A stretch of 11,477 nucleotides of DNA from an uncultured Ruminobacter sp. (GTDB lineage Bacteria; Pseudomonadota; Gammaproteobacteria; Enterobacterales; Succinivibrionaceae). Where the stretch lies: NCBI GenBank assembly GCA_900767005.1, contig CAAFXL010000229.1, positions 1 through 11,477 of the forward strand, read 5' to 3'. Under the pieces are notes generated by a model. It worked only from the letters and a program-made list of their open reading frames with translations. It was not told where the DNA came from and searched no databases. Both the position numbers and the translations under genes were made by a program. This document shows, piece after piece, positions 1 to 7,027 of the stretch; within the stretch, counting starts at the first letter, position 1, and every line of letters starts with the position of its first letter.

Positions 1-2605
1 ATGAAACCTTTGAAACAATTAGAACAAAGCGTAATTCATCACCTAAAGTTTCAAGTAAAGCTTTCTTTGCACTATCAGCATAAATAGTAACTTCAGCACC
101 TAACGCGCCACCAATTACCTTAGCATTACGAGCTTCTTCAAGCTTCTTATTAACTTCGTATCTAATAGTCTTGATTTCTTCCCAGAACTTATCGTCGGTT
201 ACTTTATCTTCACGCTTAGCTAAACCATCAAACCATTCAGAAGTAAATACATATTTATCATGTTCGCCTGGTAATAGTTCCCAAGTTTCTTGAGCAGTAA
301 AGCTTAGAATTGGAGCAAACCATCTAACCATTGCTTCAGCAATTAGATATAGAGCACTCTGACAAGATCTTCTTGCATTGCTATCAGCCTTTGCAGTGTA
401 TTGACGATCTTTAATTACATCTAAGTAGAATGAACCCATATCAATTGAACAGAACTGCATAATCTTCTGCACAACTAAATGGAAATCAAAGTTATCATAA
501 GCTGCAATGATTTCCTTTTGAGTATCGTAAGCAAGACCTACTGCCCAAGCATCAAGTGCAACCATATCTTCAAGCTTAACCATATCAGTCTTAGGGTTAA
601 AGCCATTTAAGTTTGCTAGTAAGAAACGGGTAGTGTTTCTAATACGGCGATAAGCATCAGCACTACGCTTTAAGATTTCATCAGAAACAGTCATTTCACC
701 ACTATAGTCAGTTGATGCAACCCATAATCTTAGGATATCAGCACCAAGCTTATTAACAACATCTTGTGGGCTTACTACGTTACCGATAGACTTACTCATC
801 TTACGGCCTTGACCATCAACGGTAAAACCATGAGTTAATACAGTCTTATATGGAGCCTTACCTCTAATTGCAGTACTAATCATTAGAGAAGACATAAACC
901 AACCACGGTGTTGATCTGAACCTTCTAGGTACATATCAGCACTATTGCCGTTATATTCCTTTCTCTGATCAACTACTGAGAAGCTAGTTGAACCTGAGTC
1001 AAACCATACATCAAGAGTATCAGGAACCTTTACATAACGATCTAAATCTTCAGGTGGTAGGATATCCTTTGGATCTAAATCCCACCATGCTTGAATACCC
1101 TTTTCTTCAACAAGTTTAGCAATCTTTTCAATAAACTCTTGAGTATTTGGGTGTAAAGCTGAAGTATCTTTATCAACAAATAGAGCAATCGGTACACCCC
1201 AAGTTCTCTGTCTTGAAATACACCAGTCAGGGCGATTTGCTACCATCGCTTCAATACGATTTTGACCCCATGATGGAACCCATTGAACCTTCTTGATTTC
1301 ATCAAGAGCGTTCTTTCTTAAGCCCTTTTCTTCCATGCTAATAAACCATTGTGGAGTAGCTCTAAAGATAATAGGGCTCTTATGTCTCCAGCAGCATGGA
1401 TATGAGTGCATAATCTGATTTTGGGCAAGTAATGCATTCTTTTCTTTTAGTAATTCTACAACCTTAGGATTAGCATCAAATACATTTAATCCTGCAAAAT
1501 ACTTAGTATCAGGTAAGAAAGTACCATCAGCAGCTACTGGGCATTCACCCTTAATACCATACTTCTGACCTACAACATAGTCGTCCATACCATGAGCAGG
1601 AGCAGTATGAACTGCACCAGTACCTGAATCATCAGTAACATGTGAACCTAAAATAATTGGTACGTTACGATCTAAGAATGGATGCTTAAAGGTTAAACCT
1701 TCAAGATCTTTACCCTTACAAGTAGCAAGAACTTCATATTCTTTAATGCCATAACGTTCTAGGGCTGCACTTGATAGACTAGATGCTAAAATTAGAGCAT
1801 CAGTATCAGAAATTTTAATTAATTGATATTCAAAATCAGCATTTAAACAAATTGCTTGGTTAGCAGGTAATGTCCATGGAGTAGTAGTCCAAATTACTGC
1901 TGAAATATTTAAATTAGTTGAAGAATTAAATACTTTAGCAACTTGAGTGCTATCAACAGCATTAAATCTTACATCGATGGCATAAGACTTCTTATCATAG
2001 TATTCAACTTCAGCTTCAGCTAGAGCACTGCAGCAATCAATACACCAATGAACAGGCTTTGAACCCTTTACTAGGTGACCATTCTTAATAACTTTACCTA
2101 AAGCACGAATAATATCAGCTTCAGTCTTAAAGTTCATAGTTAGATATGGATTATCCCAATCACCAACTACACCTAAACGCTTAAAATCTGCCTTTTGAGC
2201 TTCGATTTGAGTCTTTGCATACTTACGGCATTCTGCTCTAAATTCAGCAGCACTTACTCTTTGACCAGGCTTACCAACTAAACCTTCTACCTTTAATTCA
2301 ATTGGTAGACCATGGCAGTCCCAACCAGGAATATATGGAGCATCATAACCTTCTAAGGTCTTAGACTTAATTATAATATCCTTTAAAATCTTATTAACTG
2401 AATGGCCAATATGAATATTACCATTAGCATATGGAGGACCATCATGTAAAATAAAAGACTTTCTACCACGACGAGAATCTCTAATCTTGGCGTATAGATT
2501 ATCCTCAAACCATGCTTTAAGCATTAAAGGTTCACGCTTTGCTAAATCGCCACGCATAGGGAAGCGAGTATCCGGTAAATTTAGCGTATTCTTATAATCT
2601 GTCAT
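1..2605 (-). CDS. ileS: Isoleucyl-tRNA synthetase, 3'-truncated by the window edge
   Basis: Class I aminoacyl-tRNA synthetase that charges tRNA-Ile with isoleucine and edits valine in the cytoplasm. The ATG at 2603-2605 opens MTDYKNTLNLPDTRFPMRGD, almost the E. coli N terminus. 868 complete codons are visible without a stop. The HIGH signature lies at residues 65-68 (2402-2413), inside PPYANGNIHIGH, and KMSKS at residues 602-606 (788-802). The editing (CP1) domain fills the stretch between them and the anticodon-binding domain follows KMSKS. E. coli IleS has 938 residues, so about 70 are missing, including the region that holds the C-terminal zinc-binding cysteines in that family. A GGA ribosome-binding core lies 7 nt before the ATG. 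The start is 29 nt after the ribF stop, so the two are very probably cotranscribed, as in E. coli. The codons look uniform and I see no frameshift. Confidence 0.97.
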   Translation of the reverse strand, partial: MTDYKNTLNLPDTRFPMRGDLAKREPLMLKAWFEDNLYAKIRDSRRGRKSFILHDGPPYANGNIHIGHSVNKILKDIIIKSKTLEGYDAPYIPGWDCHGLPIELKVEGLVGKPGQRVSAAEFRAECRKYAKTQIEAQKADFKRLGVVGDWDNPYLTMNFKTEADIIRALGKVIKNGHLVKGSKPVHWCIDCCSALAEAEVEYYDKKSYAIDVRFNAVDSTQVAKVFNSSTNLNISAVIWTTTPWTLPANQAICLNADFEYQLIKISDTDALILASSLSSAALERYGIKEYEVLATCKGKDLEGLTFKHPFLDRNVPIILGSHVTDDSGTGAVHTAPAHGMDDYVVGQKYGIKGECPVAADGTFLPDTKYFAGLNVFDANPKVVELLKEKNALLAQNQIMHSYPCCWRHKSPIIFRATPQWFISMEEKGLRKNALDEIKKVQWVPSWGQNRIEAMVANRPDWCISRQRTWGVPIALFVDKDTSALHPNTQEFIEKIAKLVEEKGIQAWWDLDPKDILPPEDLDRYVKVPDTLDVWFDSGSTSFSVVDQRKEYNGNSADMYLEGSDQHRGWFMSSLMISTAIRGKAPYKTVLTHGFTVDGQGRKMSKSIGNVVSPQDVVNKLGADILRLWVASTDYSGEMTVSDEILKRSADAYRRIRNTTRFLLANLNGFNPKTDMVKLEDMVALDAWAVGLAYDTQKEIIAAYDNFDFHLVVQKIMQFCSIDMGSFYLDVIKDRQYTAKADSNARRSCQSALYLIAEAMVRWFAPILSFTAQETWELLPGEHDKYVFTSEWFDGLAKREDKVTDDKFWEEIKTIRYEVNKKLEEARNAKVIGGALGAEVTIYADSAKKALLETLGDELRFVLIVSKVS

Positions 2606-2634
2606 TTGTTGTTCCACTTATAATACCAAACATA

Positions 2635-3555
2635 TTATGCTAGGATTTTTCTAGCAAAATCCTCATCAAGCTTAATTTGATTCTTAAGCTCATCAACAGA
2701 TGAAAATTTCTTTTCATCGCGTAATTTTTTGATAAAGGAGACCTTTATTTCATGGCAATAGAGATCACCAGAAAAATCAAAAATAAAAACTTCTAAACGA
2801 GGTTCAACCCCATTAACTGTAGGTCTTACCCCAACGTTAGCTACCCCATTGTGCCACTCACCTTTTTTAAGTTCCACTCTTACAGCATAAACGCCTTTTA
2901 CTGGGGTAACACGTCTATTAAGGTTAATATTTGCAGTCGGAAAACTTATAGTTCGCCCAATTTCTTGACCATGAGCAACTTTTCCTCTAATAAAGAAATC
3001 TTCACCTAATAGACTTTTAATATTCTCAAGCTTATCAAGCTTTAAATTTTGGCGAATTAGAGTTGAACTTACGCGTTGATTTTCAACGATATAACTTTCA
3101 AGACTAACCGCTTCAAAGCCTTTTTGCTTACCCATAACTTGTAATAGATTAAAGTCACCTTTACCTAAGGCTCCAAATCTAAAATCATCGCCCACGATGA
3201 TTTTTTTAATGTTTATTGCTCTAACTAAAATATTCTCGATAAAATCTTCGGGAGAAATTTTGGCAAAAGTTTGATTAAACCTTAAGCAAAACATAATATC
3301 TACCCCAAAATTTTTAAAACCTAAAAATTTATCTCTAAATCTACTTAATCGAGCAGGAGAATTAGTCTTAAAAAATTCTAGAGGTTGCGGTTCAAAGCAC
3401 ATAACCGCAGATTTTAAACCTGCTTTTTCACTTTCCGCTAATAGATGCTTTAAGATTTCTTGATGACCTCGATGAAGTCCATCAAAATTACCAATAGTTA
3501 GAACAATTCCTTCTTGTTCTTTTTGGTAATTATTAATATTTCTTACTAACTGCAT
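2635..3555 (-). CDS. ribF: Bifunctional riboflavin kinase / FAD synthetase
   Basis: Phosphorylates riboflavin to FMN and adenylates FMN to FAD. The 306-residue product matches the usual bacterial RibF length (E. coli 313). The N-terminal nucleotidyltransferase domain carries GNFDGLHRGH at 22-31, FEPQPLEFF near 54-62, GDDFRFG at 122-128 and SSTLIR at 163-168. The C-terminal riboflavin kinase domain carries GRTISFPTANI at 200-210, VKGVYAV at 219-225 and RPTVNG near 244-249. The ATG aligns with the start of E. coli RibF, and an in-frame TAG lies directly before it, so no longer version is possible. The Shine-Dalgarno is poor: the only AAGG is about 16 nt upstream, which suggests modest translation. 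It is followed by ileS after 29 nt. No FMN riboswitch is visible upstream. Confidence 0.97.
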   Translation of the reverse strand: MQLVRNINNYQKEQEGIVLTIGNFDGLHRGHQEILKHLLAESEKAGLKSAVMCFEPQPLEFFKTNSPARLSRFRDKFLGFKNFGVDIMFCLRFNQTFAKISPEDFIENILVRAINIKKIIVGDDFRFGALGKGDFNLLQVMGKQKGFEAVSLESYIVENQRVSSTLIRQNLKLDKLENIKSLLGEDFFIRGKVAHGQEIGRTISFPTANINLNRRVTPVKGVYAVRVELKKGEWHNGVANVGVRPTVNGVEPRLEVFIFDFSGDLYCHEIKVSFIKKLRDEKKFSSVDELKNQIKLDEDFARKILA

Positions 3556-3623
3556 CTATTTAATTAATAAACCTTAAGTTCTGCTTAAACCTATAATTGA
3601 TATAAAGTTATGTTATTTTGTGA

Positions 3624-3632
3624 ATTATAGCA
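3624..3632 (-). promoter_or_regulatory. Candidate extended -10 promoter for ribF-ileS
   Basis: On the minus strand this reads TGCTATAAT, a perfect extended -10 element (TGn plus TATAAT). It lies about 70 nt upstream of the ribF ATG. No convincing -35 hexamer sits 16-18 nt further upstream, which extended -10 promoters tolerate. A second, weaker TTATAG lies nearer the gene. Inferred from sequence only. Confidence 0.5.
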
Positions 3633-3674
3633 AAAAATAACAATTTTATATATAAATATATAATTGCAAAAATA

Positions 3675-3690
3675 AAGGAAACGTTTTCTA
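3675..3690. promoter_or_regulatory. LacI/PurR-type operator-like palindrome
   Basis: AAGGAAACGTTTTCTA is centred on the CG step typical of LacI/GalR-family operators. It agrees at 12 of 16 positions with the E. coli PurR box ACGCAAACGTTTTCGT as I recall it. It lies upstream of the candidate ribF promoter. The surroundings are very AT-rich, so a chance match is possible, and no regulator gene is in the window. Confidence 0.25.
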
Positions 3691-3866
3691 CATAGGTAAT
3701 TTACAATTTTTAGAAAATACCATCTCAAAAACATCAAAAATTTTGCTCATTCAAAAACTAGTAAAAACGATAAAAACATTAAAGAAAACATATTGCTTAA
3801 TCATTAATAAATTAAGACAAAATCTCATTAAATCTTTATTTTCTATTTATTCTTTTTTTGTTTTTC

Positions 3867-5453
3867 TTACTTTCTTAATAGTGATAATGGTCTTACGCCT
3901 AATACTACTAAAGTTAAGAAATAAGCTACGGCACCTGATAAAATTAAAATAGCCAAATATACAATTGACATAAAGGTATTTAATGCTGCCCAATCATTAA
4001 TATTTCCGCATAAATATTTATTGATAAAGAAAACAATTACCCCCATTGTTATGGCTGATAAGATTAGTTTGCCAATAAAAAGTAAAGTATCCTTACTCAT
4101 CTTATAGATTTGATGAACTTTAAGGCCATGTAAAAGTAAAAATACGTTTACAAAAGCAGCTAGTGAGGTTGAAAGAGCAAGGCCAATATAACCATATGAT
4201 GGATAAAAATATTCAAGTGGTAAAACTAAAATTAAGTTAAAAAGCATATTACTACACATGCTTTTTACGCCATATTTAACTGGAGTTTTAGTATCTTGTT
4301 TAGCATTAAAGCCTTGAACTAAAACGCGAGTTAGCATAATTGCCCAGAGACCTACTAATGAAGCAATCATACTTAATGAGCTATGAAAAGCATCATCAAC
4401 CCCAAATTCCCCACGAAGAAATAATACTCTTAAAATTGGTTCTCTTAGAACAATCATACCGATCATCGCAGGAATACCTAAAGCAAGTACTAGTTTTATG
4501 CCCCAATCAAGAGTTTGCACAAAAGCCTTATTATCACCTTTAACATGAACACTTGATAGTGATGGTAAAATAACAGTTGAAATTGCTACTGCAAAAATTC
4601 CAATTGGAAATTCTAGTAATCTATCAGAATAATATAGATAACTAATAGCTCCAGTTGCTAAGAAAGAAGCCAGCATAGTATTAATTAATAAATTAATTTG
4701 ACTTACTGACACCCCAAAGATTGCAGGAATCATTAATTTACCAATTTTTCTAACCCCTTCATGGCTAAAGCCAAGTTTTGGGAGAGTAAGTTTACCTAAT
4801 TTATAAAGAAATGGAATTTGAAATAAAAGCTGAATTATGCCACCAAGTAAAGTACCCCATGCTAGAGCATAATTTGGATCAGAGGTAAATGGTGATAAAA
4901 ATAGAGCTGCTAAAATCATTGCAATATTTAATAAACATGGCGTAATTGCAGGAATAGCAAATTTTCCATAAGTATTTAAAATTGCACCAGAAAGAGCAGT
5001 TAAACTAATAAAGAATAGATATGGAAAAGTAATTTTTAAGATATTGGAAGCATCTATAAACTTTCTGCCATCAGGTTCACCATTTAAATAATCGATAAAC
5101 CAACCACCACCAAAAATAATAGTAATTACGCTACTTCCTAGAACCCCAATTAAAGTCACTAAAAATACGACAATTGCCAAAGTACCAAAGGATTTTGAAA
5201 TTAATTCTTCAACCTCTTTTTCACCTTTATTTTCTTTAAACTCAGTAAGAACTGGCACAAAGGCTTGCGAAAAAGCACCTTCAGCAAATAATCTTCTAAA
5301 AAAATTAGGAATACGGTTAGCAAAAAAGAATACGTCAGCACTAAGTGATGCTCCTAAAATATGAGCAATACAGATATCACGCACAAGACCTAAAATACGA
5401 GACATTAAAGTTGCGGTTGAAGTAATAAGACCTGATCTAAAGAGCTTAGCCAT
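3867..5453 (-). CDS. murJ: Lipid II flippase MurJ (MviN family)
   Basis: Integral inner-membrane flippase that moves lipid II across the membrane for peptidoglycan synthesis. It is hydrophobic throughout, in keeping with the 14 transmembrane segments of the family. The N terminus has the family signature MSRILGLVRD followed by RIPNFFRRLFAEGAFSQAF, which carries the conserved arginines lining the cavity. From the ATG at 5451-5453 the product is MAKLFRSG..., 528 residues (E. coli 511). An in-frame TTG two codons upstream (5457-5459) would give 530 residues. A GGA core sits 5 nt before the TTG but 11 nt before the ATG, so the spacing slightly favours TTG while codon type and family N termini favour ATG. 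Transcribed divergently from rpsT and upstream of ribF, an arrangement common in Gammaproteobacteria. Confidence 0.95.
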   Translation of the reverse strand: MAKLFRSGLITSTATLMSRILGLVRDICIAHILGASLSADVFFFANRIPNFFRRLFAEGAFSQAFVPVLTEFKENKGEKEVEELISKSFGTLAIVVFLVTLIGVLGSSVITIIFGGGWFIDYLNGEPDGRKFIDASNILKITFPYLFFISLTALSGAILNTYGKFAIPAITPCLLNIAMILAALFLSPFTSDPNYALAWGTLLGGIIQLLFQIPFLYKLGKLTLPKLGFSHEGVRKIGKLMIPAIFGVSVSQINLLINTMLASFLATGAISYLYYSDRLLEFPIGIFAVAISTVILPSLSSVHVKGDNKAFVQTLDWGIKLVLALGIPAMIGMIVLREPILRVLFLRGEFGVDDAFHSSLSMIASLVGLWAIMLTRVLVQGFNAKQDTKTPVKYGVKSMCSNMLFNLILVLPLEYFYPSYGYIGLALSTSLAAFVNVFLLLHGLKVHQIYKMSKDTLLFIGKLILSAITMGVIVFFINKYLCGNINDWAALNTFMSIVYLAILILSGAVAYFLTLVVLGVRPLSLLRK

Positions 5454-5635
5454 AACCAAAATTTTCCGAAATTAAAGATTAAATTTGATAGACACGTCAT
5501 TTTACACATATTTTATGATTTTTAAATTTAATTCTAACCATTATAAAAATTTTATGGTAAAATTTGCCCGTTTATAATTCTAACCGAGTTACACTAGCAT
5601 AGGCATAAATTTCTAGAAATAGAAGGTGTCTCTTT

Positions 5636-5677
5636 ATGCTGAAAAGAAAAAGCGTTTTTTCTCTTATGCAGTTTTAG
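5636..5677 (+). other. Possible 13-codon leader peptide, low confidence
   Basis: ATG at 5636 is preceded by GAAGGTG (5622-5628), a plausible ribosome binding site 7 nt away, and reads MLKRKSVFSLMQF then TAG. The frame one base further on (from 5649 to a TGA at 5712) encodes a strongly hydrophobic run, AFFLLCSFSLITIVTGLGF, that would look like a small membrane or signal peptide if joined to MLKRK by a +1 shift in the A-rich tract 5642-5651. No start codon serves that second frame alone. It may be a frameshifted small protein, a leader peptide, or chance. Confidence 0.2.
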
Positions 5678-5750
5678 CTTGATTACCATTGTAACAGGTC
5701 TCGGATTTACCTGATTATTATTAATAATCAAAATCTTTGACTTTTAATTG

Positions 5751-5779
5751 TTGTCTTTTTATGCGATGTTCTTTATAAT
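5751..5779 (+). promoter_or_regulatory. rpsT promoter
   Basis: TTGTCT (5751-5756), a 17-bp spacer and a perfect TATAAT (5774-5779). Predicted transcription start is near 5786, giving a leader of about 110 nt before the rpsT start codon. This is one of the best sigma70-type promoters in the window, as expected for a ribosomal protein gene. Confidence 0.75.
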
Positions 5780-5818
5780 TGCACGCATAAAATAGTTAAC
5801 AATTTTGTTTTCTTAAAT

Positions 5819-5868
5819 TAAGTTATACACATGATAAGCAATAACTTATTTTTTTCATTTGCTTATCA
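5819..5868 (+). promoter_or_regulatory. rpsT leader: interleaved stems, possible pseudoknot
   Basis: TAAGTTAT (5819-5826) is complementary to ATAACTTA (5841-5848), and TGATAAGCA (5832-5840) to TGCTTATCA (5860-5868). The second stem's 5' arm lies in the first stem's loop, so the two can form either an H-type pseudoknot (8- and 9-bp stems, 5-nt and 11-nt connecting loops) or mutually exclusive hairpins. The first stem is followed by seven T residues (5849-5855), giving an AU-rich, weak terminator-like shape. The structure ends 18 nt before the AGGAG ribosome binding site. E. coli S20 autoregulates its own translation; a role here is inference. Confidence 0.4.
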
Positions 5869-5897
5869 CATTGAAGATATATATTTAGGAGTCTACT

Positions 5898-6161
5898 TTG
5901 GCTAATATCAAGTCTGCTAAGAAGCGTATTCTTACATCTGAAAAAAATCGTCAGCGTAATGTTGCACAGCGTTCAGCTATGCGTACTGCAGTTAAGAAAG
6001 TTGCAGCAGCTATCGTTGCTGGTGACAAGGAAGCAGCTAAGAATGCTTTCCAAAACGCACAGGTTCTTCTTGACCGTGCAGCTACTAAGGGTTTAATCCA
6101 CCAGAATAAGGCTGCTCGTCATAAGTCACGTTTAAGTGCACAGATTAAGGCTATGGCTTAA
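5898..6161 (+). CDS. rpsT: 30S ribosomal protein S20
   Basis: Small-subunit protein that binds 16S rRNA early in 30S assembly. The 87-residue product MANIKSAKKR... ending in KNAARHKS-type sequence (QNKAARHKSRLSAQIKAMA) has the same length as E. coli S20 and is Lys/Arg/Ala-rich throughout. The start codon is TTG at 5898-5900, set by AGGAG at 5887-5891 with 6-nt spacing and by the universal ANIKSAKKR start of the family. E. coli rpsT also uses UUG, and there it is linked to weak initiation and autoregulation. Codon use is of the highly expressed type (AAG, CGT, GCT/GCA). It stands alone between its own promoter and terminator, divergent from murJ. Confidence 0.98.
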   Translation: MANIKSAKKRILTSEKNRQRNVAQRSAMRTAVKKVAAAIVAGDKEAAKNAFQNAQVLLDRAATKGLIHQNKAARHKSRLSAQIKAMA

Positions 6162-6191
6162 TTTTTGAATTAGATTTTATCTAATTTTAAG

Positions 6192-6220
6192 AAGCTCGCA
6201 TTTTGCGAGCTTTCTTTTTT
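6192..6220 (+). terminator. rpsT intrinsic terminator
   Basis: Nine-base-pair stem AAGCTCGCA (6192-6200) / TGCGAGCTT (6204-6212) with a TTT loop, followed by TCTTTTTT. It lies 30 nt after the rpsT stop. Strong by usual criteria. Confidence 0.92.
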
Positions 6221-6360
6221 CTCATTAATTTTCCATTCCAATTTTTCTAAGTTTATAAACTTTAAATAGTTTCTAAACTCTAATATTGATATTTTTATTC
6301 CAAAACGGAAACAATTGTCAATAAAAACAAAAAAAATCCGAGCCTTATTATAATAATTTT

Positions 6361-6521
6361 GATTCTTCACGAAACTAGTCGGTTTAGGAATAGAATTAAA
6401 AGAAAAATAGAAATTATTAAGAATAGAATGGTGGTAGCCACAATGCGGATATTGACTATCTAACCAATTATAATTTCTCACCTTATTATAAAGTTAAAAC
6501 CGATAGATTCCGTGATGAGCC
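6361..6521. mobile_element. MITE-like insertion inside the dyad array
   Basis: The 161-bp segment has imperfect terminal inverted repeats: the left end GATTCTTCACGAAACTAGTC continues with GGTTTA, and the right end read inward GGCTCATCACGGAATCTATC continues with GGTTTT. About 20 of 26 positions match with two single-base gaps. Flanks ATAATTTT (6353-6360) and AAAATTTC (6522-6529) agree at 6 of 8 positions and may be a degraded 8-bp target duplication. Removing the insert plus one flank restores the 73-bp period of the array within 1 bp. An 8-bp duplication and ends of this type recall the ISL3 family, but that assignment is unverified. A minus-strand frame running through it with a GTG start contains DSQYPHCGYHHS, possibly a relic; I do not call it a gene. 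Confidence 0.6.
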
Positions 6522-6574
6522 AAAATTTCATAAAACTTGCATTAAGTTAAGATAAAATTCTCAATTAATACTAG

Positions 6575-6892
6575 TATAACCACATCTAATTTAAGGTTAT
6601 ATTGACATTTTTGTTCCAAAACGGAAAAAATTGTCAATAAAACCAAGAAAACCCGAACATTATTATAAAAATTTTATAAAATTTGCATTAAGTTAAGGCA
6701 AAATTATGAATTAATATTAGTATAACCACATCCAATTAAGGTTATATTGACATTTTTGTTCCAAAACGGAAAAAATTATCAATAAAACAAAGAAAAACTA
6801 AACCTTATTGTAAAAATTTCATAAAAAAAAGCATTAAGTTAAGACAAAATTATCAATTAATACTAGTATAACCGCATCCGGGTAAGGTTATA
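6575..6892. repeat. Three copies of a second inverted repeat, TATAACC...GGTTATA
   Basis: TATAACC and GGTTATA arms flank 12-13 bp at 6575-6601, 6721-6746 and 6867-6892. Each copy abuts the next full dyad so closely that its last A is the dyad's first A. The left arm lies in TAxTAGTATAACC, which resembles a -10 region. These units belong to the degenerate half of the 73-bp periodicity and are absent between the last two dyads, where TTAGGTATAAT/C replaces them. Confidence 0.65.
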
Positions 6893-7001
6893 TTGACATT
6901 TTTATTCCAAAATGGAAAAAATTGTCAATATAATTACTAATATTTAGGTATAATACAAATATATACTGACATTTTACTTCCAAAACGGAAAAAATTGTCA
7001 A

Positions 7002-7027
7002 TATAATATCTTATGATTAGGTATAAC
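7002..7027 (+). promoter_or_regulatory. Candidate promoter region of the ATPase gene, overlapping the last dyad
   Basis: TATAAT at 7002-7007 overlaps the end of the last dyad, and TATAAC at 7022-7027 follows 21 nt after the TTGTCA of the dyad's right arm (6995-7000). The TATAAT has no good -35 and the TATAAC spacing is too long for a classical promoter, so I cannot fix the start. A protein bound at the dyad would cover or adjoin either -10. The same arrangement is present one unit upstream (6922-6954). Confidence 0.35.

Larger units (their letters stand above)
3556..3866. other. 311-bp AT-rich ribF/murJ intergenic region, no gene seen
   Basis: A short plus-strand reading frame here is low-complexity Lys/Leu/Ile/Phe and overlaps the murJ 3' end, so I do not call it a gene. 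On the minus strand the region should hold the 3' end of murJ transcription and the ribF promoter. A weak hairpin (CTTAAT/ATTAAG arms, 3796-3816) lacks a T tract on either side, so no convincing murJ terminator is visible and readthrough into ribF is possible. A palindromic site at 3675-3690 is listed separately. Confidence 0.6.
5460..5897. other. Divergent murJ/rpsT intergenic region with structured stretch
   Basis: About 440 bp. The part next to murJ is AT-rich and holds a minus-strand TATAAT (5540-5545) with only a poor -35, a weak murJ promoter candidate. A plus-strand TATAAT at 5573-5578, with TTTATG 16 nt upstream, could be a distal rpsT promoter or the start of another RNA. From 5584 to 5730 the sequence is richer in G+C and in dyads: CCGAG (5584-5588) can pair with CTCGG (about 5699-5703), GCATAAA (5603-5609) with TTTATGC (5633-5639) around a TTTCTAGAAA palindrome, AGAAAAA with TTTTTCT near 5645-5662, and TGATTATT with AATAATCA (5712-5730). 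None is followed by a terminator-like T run. The main rpsT promoter and leader are listed separately. Confidence 0.5.

Noticed and set aside
3556..3866. FMN riboswitch ahead of ribF
   Set aside because: None of the conserved FMN-element boxes or a multi-stem layout is visible; the region is plain AT-rich DNA.
3743..3952. 69-residue plus-strand reading frame
   Set aside because: Low-complexity Lys/Leu/Ile product in AT-rich DNA, overlapping the murJ 3' end antisense, with no ribosome binding site.
4340..4543. 67-residue plus-strand reading frame
   Set aside because: Entirely antisense inside murJ; a shadow of the real gene.
6170..6481. 103-residue minus-strand reading frame
   Set aside because: It runs antisense through the rpsT terminator and across a dyad and the MITE-like element, begins with GTG, and its 3' part is low-complexity. 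A short PHCG-containing segment within the insertion might be a relic, but there is no intact gene.
6285..7002. CRISPR array (38-bp repeats with 35-bp spacers)
   Set aside because: The segments between dyads are similar to each other rather than unique, alternate repeats are decayed, repeats differ from copy to copy, and no cas gene is present.
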